A stretch of 64,000 nt of DNA from Gymnothorax reevesii (lineage: Eukaryota > Chordata > Actinopteri > Anguilliformes > Muraenidae). Positions within the stretch are counted from its first letter, which is position 1. The number at the start of each line of letters is the position of its first letter. The notes under the pieces are model-generated. The model saw only the letters and a list, made by a program, of their open reading frames with translations, was not told the DNA's origin and ran no database searches. Of this stretch, positions 37,322 to 49,600 are shown in pieces. The DNA lies in contig CM056587.1 in NCBI GenBank assembly GCA_029721435.1, positions 14,479,667 through 14,543,666 on the forward strand, in the 5' to 3' direction. A program made the position numbers and the translations under genes.

Positions 37322-40300
37322 TACGTTGCTCATTTGTGATTACGTTGTGAAGCAAAATTTCATGGAAGTGCTGCTTGTTTTCAGAGTGCAGTATGACGTT
37401 GGGTTGACTTGCAGGAACATGAGTGGGAACGTTAACACGTTAGCTTGCCTGCTTTCCCATTATACTTATACCCACTGCTGGCTCTCGTCTTGTCCTACTA
37501 CAAGTGTGGACAGGCACCAACAACCTGTCAGCACAGGGAGAAACTACAAATTACGGCCCACATACTGGAAAAGCCAGTCCGTTCACAAGGGCTTTCTGGC
37601 TGAAGAAGCTGATTGGCTTTAGTATCTGCGATCCTCTCCCAGGCAAGTTTTTTCATGGAAGTTAGGAGAGCCGCACAGTTTCTTCCAGAAAGGCCCGTTT
37701 AATCTTTGGTCTTCTGTGGGTTATGTTTATGTGGTCAGTCGAGTTTGCAAGGCATCAGCCTTGGTTGTATGGTTGTGTGATTCTACTGAATTTAACAAAT
37801 GGGAAATCTACTAGATGTGGTAGTTATATTAACTGAATATTTGGTTTGATCACAAAGTGTTTTTGGTTATGAATTCGACATGTATTTTGCAGCTCTTTTG
37901 TCATCTATGAAGCTTCAGATTTAATAAGCTGATTTATCATCAACTTCATCTTCTGTTTTACATTATTCCCTGAAATATGTTTCATTTAAACTGTGCAAAT
38001 GGGACATTTTCCTCTAACAATGGTGACTGTGCTTAAGGCTAAAAGTGAGTAATGGCGTCACCATCAGAATCATGCTAAATTAAAGTTTATTTTTCAGGAA
38101 TGTATACATTGGGCTAATTGGTACTGTGGGAAGCTCACAGCTCATGATTGGTCAGCCTGTAAGATTTTTTTGAGTGTGTGTTAGAGAGAGCTATGAATTC
38201 AGTAATGGAGATATCAAAAATAGTGATGTGCCTGGATCATTGACTGTATCGTGGATGGGGCGAATTGATTTGGTTTAAGAGCCCAAAAGGACAACCTTTG
38301 AAGTGCTTCCCATGTGTAGTTCCAGTGGCTCTCTGTGGCTTAGGTTCTCTGTCCAAGGCCTCAGAACAGAATTAATCAACAAGCACTTTTGGTTTAATGG
38401 CGGAAATCAGAACCTGGCTGACTGCTTCGGGGGGACTCCTTCAACCTGCCTTTATTTCCCTTTCCACTGCTGTGATTTTGATTTTCATCTGGAGAAATAT
38501 CTCAGAGCTTCTGGAATTACACAAGTTTGCAGAAACATGTATAAATATGCATGCACATGCACACACACTTGTATAGCTATACTAGTGAGGACCTTTGATT
38601 TATATAAATTCTTCACAACATCATCAAATGTCCTCACGTCATTTGCAGTTTCTCAATTGTTGGTCCTGACATGTATAGCTATATTAGCCCCCCCCCCAAA
38701 AAAAAAAAAATGAATAGCAGCACTAATATGATATTTGGTTTTCTCTTGTTCCAAAGCCACTCAGGTCAAAGGAACATTCTGGTGAAGTGAAAGAATCTGC
38801 TACCAGCTGTGCCATGTGAGAGCCGAATGTCTTAGATAGAACATGCAAAACTTCACGAAGTTTTAAAGAAAACTTTAAACTTTAATTTAAAGAAATTAAA
38901 TCTTTAACGACTGCTCTCAGCAATACTGGGCTGTTACGCATATGTTATCCCAGCTGAATTTGCAATAATAAGTATATTTTAGGAATCTCTCAAAGGTATC
39001 ATAGAAAAGCCACAGGCGACTTGCTGTATGATACAGGAAAAAGCTGCCACACGTTTGATTTTCGAATGAACATGATATGTGTACCATGCCAATAGCCATA
39101 TATAGGCTATGGTCCACTTTCTATCTCTTCATTAATTCTCAGTTTGCCCGGCCTTTGCGATGTATCCCCTCCCAAACCGCCCAGTGGATTTTCGTGCCCT
39201 CTGGCATGGGCGTTCCAGATGAGCCGGCCTCTGTCTTCCGCCGTGTGGAACCGAACAAACTCGCCCCGTTACTGAAATTTGGGCCATTTTATCCTTTTTA
39301 GCCTTTCGTTACCATTACGGGTGACATCACTATTATGATTATTGGTCAACAATCAATCCCCTGTAGAGCACAGATATGGCTCGTTTTCTTAAGCTTTTGT
39401 GTCAGTTTCACACTATGTTTTCAGCTTGCCCACTGACGTACATTAGCTATGTGCATGGATTAAATTCAGGTCTGTTCAGTTTTATTTGTGTAGCCATTTT
39501 TACAAGACAAATTGTCCCAAAGTTTTGCATAGGTCCTGGGCCTAAGATGCCTTTAGCACAAGCTTAGGGCCACTATGGATGAAGAAAGTGCTTGAGGACG
39601 GGACAAAGGCAAGAGCTGAATGCAACTCCGAGATGAAGGCCTCCGCTTCTGGCCTGGTCTGGGCTTAAAATATATCAACACACTAAACTGCACATGAAGG
39701 AAGGAATATGAAGGAGTAAATGTTTTATGATTTGTGATTTCATATAGGTTGTAGTCATGCCTGGGCTGGGGGTCATGAGTCACGGCAGGTTGGGGTGGGG
39801 GGTGGGGGTGGGGGGGGGGGATTGGGGTACCTATGTGCAATACGAAGGCTATGCTTAAGATATGAGCTTCAGAAATAGGTTTTGCATTGTACCCATAGCT
39901 TTCATATTTCTTGTCAGTTAGTTTGCTCTCACCATTAACCCTCAGGAATGCAGGAGTCAGTGTATATTTTGCTTGTTAGAACAGTGGCAATAGTACATAG
40001 CTGGTGTACTTCATGGCTAAAAGAGTGTAGCCATTTTCTGGAGGTTTGAGTTTGGAGTCTTTAGTTCACTGAAGGATAATTTTCCTGTTTCAGCATTTTT
40101 TCCTGTTTACAGAACCCCTATGCTGAGGGTTCTGCTTAGACAATGTGTGAGTTCTCCAGCCTTGCATGGCTTGGGTTCTGTTAGCAAGGATATTGATGAG
40201 ATATATTGTGGGCTGCCAAACCTTGCATAGCATTGGTTCTGTTATAATGAGACAAAGAATATGTTGCCTAGCCCACCATGACCTGTTAGCAGGACTATGG

Positions 40301-40664
40301 TTGAGGCAAAACATGAGCTGTCTGACTCAGCATAGCCTTAGTCCTGTCAGCAGGAGTATGGATGAGATGATGCATGAGATTCCTAGCCATCCATAACATT
40401 GGCGCTGTTAGCAGAGCCAATGCTATTTGTGTGTCAGTGAGTGAGTGAGTGAGTGAGTGAGAGACAGAAGGGTGGAGAAGATGTAGAATATATGCATTTC
40501 ATTGTATGCCTGAGGAAATTACATGTGTGCATGTGTGTGAGTGTGTGTGATACCATGCATATAAGGTCTAGTTTTTTCAAGTACAGCATCTGTGTGTGAG
40601 GTCCAGTGTGCATGCATGTGGTGCTCTGTTTGTATGTGAGGTACAGCGTGTGCGCGCGCGTGCG

Positions 40665-40698
<34 letters not shown>

Positions 40699-43600
40699 TG
40701 TGAGAAACCATATGTCTGATTTATAAATTGGGGTTAGCACACTCAGTTAAGGCATTAAAGCATCGCGGAGCAGCAGTGACCACCATGACCCGGGTTCAAT
40801 CCCCTGTTTGTACTAGCCAGCAGTGATCGGTAGCTTTTTCATAGCAGCGCAAAATTAGCTTTGCGCTGCAGGAAAATAAATTGGGAGGGACTGCCAGTTT
40901 AGGATTATAGAATTACAGCTTTGTTCGTTGCTCAAGTACCTCCTGTTGACCAGCCGGGCACACGTCAGTAAATTTCTGAGCTTGCACATGTTCGGGTATC
41001 CTCAGCCCTCCTTCAGATCTGGCAGTTTCGACTTATGACTGTAAAGTAGTTGACAGGCATGTGCTTCGGAGGTGAGCTGCGAACTGTCTCAGTCTCCCGA
41101 GATGGCAACGTGGGGTCGCATACGAGCAAGTTTGTGTACATAGTTCGCTAATCGGGCATTCCAGATGCGGGTGGGATTGGAGTTTTTTTTTTTTTTTTTT
41201 TTTTTTAATTTTATTTCGGCATGATTGAAAATCATTTCATGACAATTTCAACACACAGCATGTATCATGACCGAAAGGGTCGCGGGGGAAGCGAAATCGC
41301 TTATCAGAGTCCCGCCCCCAGCTTCCAGAAAAAACATTTTGGTTATGATTAAAATATCATAAGGATTATAAGTTGCCAAATTTATACAAAAAAAATGAAA
41401 TGTAAAAAAGCACGTCAGGTAAATTCGCAGAATTATGAGAGCTTTATCTTCTTTATAGTCAATTCTGAAGGCAACCAACAAAAGGGATTTTAAAACTGGT
41501 GCGATCGTTATCATCCTTCTGGCCCTGGTCAGTATTTCAGCCGCTGAATTTTGCAATAACAACTGTTGACCAACTGGGTTTTTGGGCAAACCAGAAAGGA
41601 GGGCAATAGTAGTCTAGTTTACAAGGTAATGAAAGCGAGGTCTGAAATTTCAGTGTTTGCTTGAGAGAGATATGGCCTAAACACATAAGTTTACCGTATA
41701 TGTGTTTGTGTGGCACCATGCGTGTGTGTGAGATTCTCCTGTGGTGTCTCCCTCTGTCACAGCCGCACATCTCCAGCCCAGAGGTACCAGACCGGAGATG
41801 CCGTGGTGAGTCGGGGCTGCAGCGGCTGGCATTCACACTCCTGTCTGTGATGCGGCCCTGGCTGACCACCTGTCTCTTCCATCACAGCAATGCACTGCAG
41901 GCCAGGGACGAGAGCTACCAATCCCGCAGCAGAAGCCTGAGCTTAGCCTCCACGAGCAGCACTGTGTCCAGGCAATCATTCTTTATTATTATTATCATTC
42001 AGTTTTGTTCGTTTGTTGGTTTGCATATTATTATTCCTCTTTGTATTATTCTTCTTATTATGCATCTTTGGCTAAATCCAAAAGACTTTGCTGCACTTAC
42101 AGACTCAGGGACTTGCGGGCGCTTTCTCTGTAAATTTGCGAGTGCTGAGGGCTGTCCGAATCCACTTTTGGTTTGGCTTGATTTTACTCAAAATATATGT
42201 CAAAAATCATTTTGTTGGAACACATGCCCATTACGCGGGTAAAATCAGAATGTTTGGGTGACCTGACACAATCCAGAGCGAGCAGTTAACTTTTATAATC
42301 CTACAGCCTGCCGGTGAGAGTGGCATCCTTTGTTCCCTACGGCGGGGGGTGGGAGCCATCAAGTCTAGCAGGCCCAGCATCTCTGGAACTCAAACTCACT
42401 GGTTTCATTGAAGTTAAAGCGCAGCTACTTCAATCAGCTTAAAACAACCTAAACCTCTATCAAATTCATATTATGTTTATGTTCAATATCCTAAAAGGAA
42501 CCTCTTATATATTGATAACACAATTGGCTATAATATTCCATTTTAAGGCTTTTCCATGACAACTGCATCATCTTAGCACATATTCATATCATGTTTGGTC
42601 TCTTTATTCTCAGAGAAATCTAAGGAATTGAATGGAACATGTTTCATTTTCCTTGGAATTATGGTTTATCTTGTTTGCAAGATTCATTCAGGCAACTACC
42701 CTAGTCTCCTCTCTATGCAAATCAGTCTTATCACCTAGGCCAGTAAAACTCTGGTTCGGCCACCCCTTCCTCTACCTTGTTCGGAGGCGTGGTTTGGAGC
42801 CTTTAAAGGTATGAGATCCTAAGGGGGCGCTCTCTTCTTCTTCCTGGCTGTCCCTTCTTTGTCAACGTCTGACGCGTAAGTAAGTGGGGAGAGGTCACAT
42901 GTCACCTTGTTCCGGAGCGAGGGGGCATTTGAGTTCTCCCCGACCACGCGGGGCGACTTTAGCTCCGCGTGGCCATTCATCTTTTCCAGGTATGAAAATA
43001 TTCTAAATCCTTCTAAATTATATGTAACTGGTAATTGGCTTAGCGTTGATTTGTTTGATCCAAGTTGTGCCTACCTGGTGAATTAAATTATTGTTATTCC
43101 TTTTTCAGCTTGCGTGATTTTCCTTGATTTGTAACACTCGTATATTCTAGCCTTGTTGCGACCGGGACTTAAGGGGAAATTCCTACCAAGACGTGTAGGT
43201 AACGATACTTCTAAGTTAGATTGGGATTATGTCCTACCCCTGAAGGGTTTGTGTAACAAGTTTTATGCAAATCCGGGTTCTTGTTGCGTTTCGAGCTCCG
43301 TGCTGTTTATATGCATAGATGCCGCTAGCAAGATAGTCTCGTTTAACCAATGGAGGTATTGTCGAATTGATTCCAGGACAGTTGCGTTTAATTAACCCTG
43401 GGGACGCATTTACTGAGCAATGATGGTTTGCGCTGCCGCATCTGATGGCAGATGTGTCTCGAAATCCACGCTGGTGTTCCCTAAATTATCAATTCTAATT
43501 CTAATTTGGAGTCAGATTTTTCACAAGGATATAGCAAAATTTTGTATTCTACTTGTTCTATGGAGTCAGATTAATCGTAACCATTGCATTTTCATGCCCC

Positions 43601-46600
43601 GTCCTCGGATGGTGAAAGATTATTCATTTTATTGTGATTCACCCCAGCCAGAAGAATGCTCTAATTAAAGTTAGACCAAGAGAACACGTGAGGCCTTCAC
43701 CCCGGGCAATATCCGTCGTTTGATAATTGCTTTGTTGGGGTTTTACACCACAATTCATCCAGCCCACAAGGGGCCTCAAGCAGACTTTCTGTAGACTTCC
43801 AGAGTCCACATGGGGTTCTGACCTCAACGGACTTCACTAGTGTGATTACTCAGAATTGGTTGCGATTGGGGTGTGATGATATGAATTATGCCAAATATGC
43901 AATTTTAAAAAACGGAGAATATCAGTTGAGATGTAATGGGAGAATAGCCAAATAAGATATTCCAATGTTTGTTATGCACAATTAATTCAGTTTAAACGTA
44001 TACTTCCAGACACTGATGTATTTATTTTACCTGTATAGTTGGGGGATGTACCCATAACAGTGAGCGGCGCCTGAAGTCCAGTACCATTTGTGTATTTAAA
44101 CTCTGAGCCCTGCAGTCTTGTGTGCTTCACAAAATTGCGCAGAGAAGTTCAGTCATAACAGTTCGAGGGCTCAGTCTGCAAGTCCGGAGGGTGGACATTT
44201 GGGTCTTTTTCTTCTACTACTCTGGGAAAAGCAGGATGACTGATTAAGCAAGTTTATTAAGATAGCTGGATAACTGCTCATCATGAAAGCCAGAAGAGCC
44301 ATTTTTACTTAAATCTACATTCCAGATTTGACATAGTTTTAGATTTGACATGCTGCCCTAATAGAGAGCACCCTGTAATCCTGTTCCATGAAACAACATA
44401 AAGCACTTGTTCAAATTCTGCCCAGTTATTTTGAACAATGTCATTCCCTAATAAGAGACTCTTGCCCACTTCAGCCGTATCTCACATCAGGGCTCACACA
44501 ACATTGACATTAAGATATCTGGAGCATTAATAAAGGGAAACTTCATATGATTCAATGCCGCCCATATAGTTAATTGAAGCTTATTAGTCCCATCCTTTTT
44601 AATCTAAAGACTCCAAACCAGCCCCAGCTCCCGTCCATTTCCACTAGGTCACTCTTTTCATTGTGAAAATTCCTTTAATTACCAATGCAGTTTTTTGTCA
44701 TACAAAAATAAATGACTGATATTGTTAGTCTTTGTGGGATTTCCATCGTACAAGGATTTTATAAGTGCGACATATCCTCGGACACTCATCACCGTATAAG
44801 GGAATGTACAGGGCTGCGTCAAATGACACGTGATAATAATCTGCTAATACCTCAGATTCAACCATTTGAGAAAATGTGGATTTACAATAACATTTCATAT
44901 CAATTTTGCATTCCATGCAAAAGGGAGGACTGCAAGGCATTTGAATGTGCAGCTTGCTATTGGTCTCAGTGTGAAATTTTGATGGGATTTACATGGATTT
45001 TTTGGTTATGTGGCATATGCAGATGGAAAGAGGGCCATAAAAGAGTGCTTTCTGCATTGTAATGCTCAGCTTTTCAATTGAGGGCTGTTTGACTGGTTTA
45101 CTGAAAAAAGTTTATGCACTGTATATCACAGCCAGCAGCCAGCTAAATGCCACTCTGGGCAGGTAAGCCTCAAGGCTTAGGGGCTAAAGCCATTAGAGTA
45201 TGAAAGAAAATGGCTCAAATCGAACTGAGTGTATTGGCGATCTGCTCTTAAAGCACTGACAGTCTGAAGAAGAAAAACACTTAAAAAATGAGAGAACAAC
45301 TATTCTGACACTGAGTATGAAAAAGAACTGCATTTGTTGCTCAGAGTATGGAAGAGAACAGCTTTTATAGCCCTGAGCGTAAAGGAAAGAACAGCTCATA
45401 TACTGTAGCACTGAGTATGCAAGAGAATAGCTTGTATAGCACTGATGGTGTGGAAGAGAACTACGCACATAGCGGTGAGAGTATGGAAGTGAACAGCTCA
45501 TAGCACTGAGAGTATGGTAGAGAGCTGCTCTTCTACCTTAGAGAATATGTAAAAGAAAACCTCATATAACACTGAGAGTATGGAAGAGAACAGTACTTAT
45601 AGTAATGAGAGTATGGGAGACAACAGCACTTATAGCACTGAGAGTATGGGAGAGAACAGCACTTAAAGCACTGAGAGTATGGGAGAGAACAGCACTTAAA
45701 GCACTGAGAGTATGGGAGAGAACAGCACTTATAGCAGTTAGAGTATGGGAGAGAACAGCACTTAAAGCACTGAGAGTATGGGAGAGAACAGCACTTATAG
45801 CAGTTAGAGTATGGGAGAGAACAGCACTTATAGCACAGAGTATGGGAAAGAACTGCACTTAAAGCACTGAGAGTATGGGAGAGAACAGCACTTATAGCAC
45901 TGAGAGTTGAGAGAGAACAGCACTTGAAGCACTGAGAGTATGGGAGAGAACAGCAGTTATAGCACTGAGAGTTGGGAGTGAACAGCACTTGAAGCACTGA
46001 GAGTATGGGAGAGAACAGCACTTATAGCACTGAGAGTATGGGAGAGAACAGCACTTAAAGCACTGAGAGTATGGGAGAGAACAGCACTTATAGCACTGAG
46101 AGTATGGGAGAGAACAGCACTTATAGCACTGAGAGTATGGGAGAGAACAGCACTTATAGCACTGAGAGTATGGGAGAGAACAGCACTTATAGCACTGAGA
46201 GTATGGGAGAGAACAGCACTTATAGCACTGAGAGTATGGGAGAGAACAGCACTTATAGCACTGAGAGTATGGGACAGAACAGCACTTTTAGCACTGAGAG
46301 TATGGGAGAGAACAGCACTTATAGCACTGAGAGTATGGGAGAGAACAGCACTTATAGCACTGAGAGTATGGGAGAGAACAGCACTTATAGCACTGAGAGT
46401 ATGGGAGAGAACAGCACTTATAGCACTGAGAGTATGGGAGAGAACAGCACTTATAGCACTGAGAGTATGGGAGAGAACAGCACTTTTAGCACTGAGAGTA
46501 TGGGAGAGAACAGCACTTATAGCACTGAGAGCATGGGAGAGAACAGCACTTATAGCACTGAGAGCATGGGAGAGAGCAGCACTTATAGCACTGAGAGTAT

Positions 46601-49600
46601 GGGAGAGAACAGCACTTTTAGCACTGAGAGTATGGGAGAGAACAGCACTTATAGCACTGAGAGTATGGGAGAGAACAGCACTTAAAGCACTGAGAGTATG
46701 GGAGAGAACAGCACTTATAGCACTGAGAGCATGGGAGAGAGCAACTTGTGTGTGTGAGAGCTGTGGTTCTACTTTCCCCTCCAGTGTATCAGAGTTGCTA
46801 GAGCTCTGTGATGAAGACCCAGAGGATGTGCTGCATAACCTGGGCTTTGGGAAGGAGGAGCCAGCTCCCGGCGCAAATGTCCCGTCCCGGTTCCTCCGCT
46901 CACTGTCCGAAGGCCGTGGGATCAGCGCCAAAGTGTACCAGGAGGCTCAGCTGCAGCGCATGGAGATGGAGGACCCTCACCTCACCCTGATGAGTACGCC
47001 ATGTGTATGTTAGAGAGTGAATTAGCTTATGTGTGTATGTGCAAACCCCCAATTCCAATGAAGTTGGGATGTTGTGTAAAATGTGAATAAAAACAGAATA
47101 CAATGATTTGCAAATCCTTTTCAACCTATATTCAATTGAGTGCACTACAAAGACAAGATATTTAATGTTCAAACTGATAAACTGGGAAAGTTGAGGAATG
47201 CTCAAAAAACACCTGCTTGGAACATTTCACTGGCGAACAGGTTAATTGGAAACAGGTGGGTGTCATGATTAGGTATAAAAGGAGCGTCCCCCAAAAGCTC
47301 CGTCATTCTCAAGTGAGTTTCTGCCTCTCTCGCTGGAAATCTGCAGGGAACCGGCTTCTGCTTGAACCCGCAAGCAGCAGTAGCTCCCTGCTATTGGGAA
47401 ATAGCTGCTAGCTGCAACCATTAGCAGCTACTGGCAATTAGCCACCTGCCATTAGCCGTGTGTGGCTAATCGCGTCCACTGGGACATCAGCGGCGGAGAG
47501 TCTATGCAGAAGACTGCGAGATCTCCGGTAATCTCGCCTCGCCGAAAGCTGTTAACTTTTCTTGTGAACTTTTGTGCGGCAGTGATAATGAAGCTTCTTG
47601 CCTTATTCCTGACATTCCTGCACGGGTCGTGGGGTCCTGTGCTTCATAACTTTGGCGGCGTATATAGTAATATATACAGTTACAGTACAGTTACACTCTC
47701 CTTGTCCTTGGCTTCCACTGACTTGACCAATCAAAAGTTGAAGCCCCGTTATGTGCCAGTTCTAAATGATATTTGCCTCCTTCGTATGTTGCGCCTTTCA
47801 GTTTTGGAAAATAATTTTAGACCCACAGAATCTTTAATTATGGAAATAACTAAACCAAATAATGAGGCTACTGTTGAAACAACTGTTGTAAAGAGGAAGT
47901 GTTTTATTTCGCTTTTACTCTTACTGTCAGGCAATATTCAGCCGAGCCCAGGCCCTCCTCTGAGCAGCACCGACACCCCTAACGAATTTAGGGCACGGTC
48001 GGGACTTGGCATCATTCACATAAATGTCAGGAGTTTGCTCCCTAAAATGGATTTAATTAAAATCTGGATACAGTTAACATACTCCTGCTATCAGAAACCT
48101 GGCTGAATAAAAATGTTTCAGATAAAGACATTTCCATCAATGATTACAATGTCTTTCGATGTGATCGGCCCAGGAAAGGAGGAGGTGTTTCCATTTACAC
48201 CAAAAAGAAATTTTAGGCCACTCCCATTTTCTTTATCTCTTTAACTAAACAATTTGAATTCCTCGTTCTAAAATTTGAATTCTCGCAAGGCCAGTCTCTT
48301 ATAATTATAAGCTGCTGTAGACCCCCCGCGGCCTGCAGTGAAGCTCTTTTGACCCTATCCAATTATGTGGCAGGGTTTAACTCCAGTGAAATTGTTCTTG
48401 TGGGGGATCTAAACTACGACTGGTTATCCTCAACTTCAGACAGCCTAAAATGTGTTTGTGACTCTCTTAATGTCACTCAGCTCATCAATAGCCCAAGCCT
48501 GCCCAATATTAAATTTCCATCTAGATCCTCACTTCTTGATCTACTGGGTGGTTCAAAAAAAGTATACTCAAATAAAATCATCATTTTTTGATGAAAAAAT
48601 CTTCATTCTTTTTTAAGTGTAATATGTCGTTGGAAAGGGCTGATTGAGCTCTTTCCAATGGTGCCTAGAACATTCATTCATTTCCACGGGTGAATGAGCA
48701 GCAATGCATCTTTTAAAGGGCACCCAGATCCTTACGGTACCAAATGTTGTGTTCATTACGAAGTTGATCTTCATTACGAAGAACTGGGAAGAGAAATCAA
48801 ACAAAAAGATTGATAAAGATTACTCATTTATTCAGTGAAATGTTCCCCAGAGTAAATTCATGGCCCTGGCCCCTCAACATGACCACCCTCCTGAGATGCA
48901 GCAGGTCTTCCCTAGGCAACAGAATGGAGTATTCCGTCAGGCCTGGTGGGCACAGGATGGAGCCCCCTGCCCACAGATTGGGAGCAGTTAGACAGCGTCT
49001 GTCTGAATTGTTTGGAGAACGCGTAGTTGCTCTTTACCTTCCTGTGTAATGGCCTCCAAGATCCCCAGATCTTACCTCCTGTGACTTCTTCCTGTGGAGT
49101 TATCTGAAAGATAAGGTTTTCGCCACACCTCCAGCAAATCTGGATGATTTAAGGCAGAAGATCACGCAGGCAGTTGATAACTTGCGCCATGATCACCAAA
49201 TGATCCAACGAGCTGTTGGGGACATGGTCAGACGATGCCAGCTATGCATTGATAGGGAGCGCGGTCATGTTGAGGGGCCAGGGCCATGAATTTACTCTGG
49301 GGAACATTTCACTGAATAAATGAGTAATCTTCATCAATCTTTTTGTTTGATTTCTCTTCCCAATTCTTCGTAATGAAGAACACAACATTTGGTACAGTAA
49401 GGATCTGGGTGCCCTTCAAAAGATGCATTGCTGCTCATTCACTCGTGGAAATGAATGAATGTTCTAGGCACCATTGGAAAGAGCTCAATCAGCCCTTTCC
49501 AGCGACATATTACACTTAAAAAAAGATGAAATTTTTTTCATAAAAAATGATGATTTTATTTGGGTATACTTTTTTTAAACACCCTGTCGTTCTGACCAAT

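Larger units (their letters stand above)
36947..41762 (+). other. itprid2: itprid2 intron with microsatellites and repeats
   Basis: No further exon was recognised. Contents include a (CA)n at 37290-37317, a G-rich run at 39790-39820, a degenerate tandem repeat of about 58 bp at 40110-40420, GTGA and TG/CG microsatellites at 40430-40700, SINE-like copy B, and a minus-strand LINE tail. A GC-richer stretch at 39140-39300 has an open frame but no recognisable product. Confidence 0.5.

Noticed and set aside
39077..39301. 74-codon frame with proline-rich peptide
   Set aside because: No family recognised, no splice or promoter support, and it lies in an itprid2 intron.
41661..42242. 193-codon frame
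   Set aside because: Read-through of an itprid2 exon and its flanking introns; only 41888-41971 is coding in this frame, and 41763-41805 is coding in another.
46071..46685. 204-codon plus-strand frame (MGENSTYSTES repeats)
   Set aside because: Same minisatellite. It is intronic, with TAA in variant units on both sides and no splice link to exon 7.
45340..46740. CRISPR-like array
   Set aside because: Units are contiguous with no unique spacers, and the genome is eukaryotic.
45957..46931. 324-codon minus-strand open frame (SAISAVLSHTL repeats)
   Set aside because: Created by the 33-bp minisatellite, whose unit is a multiple of three; it then runs antisense through itprid2 exon 7.
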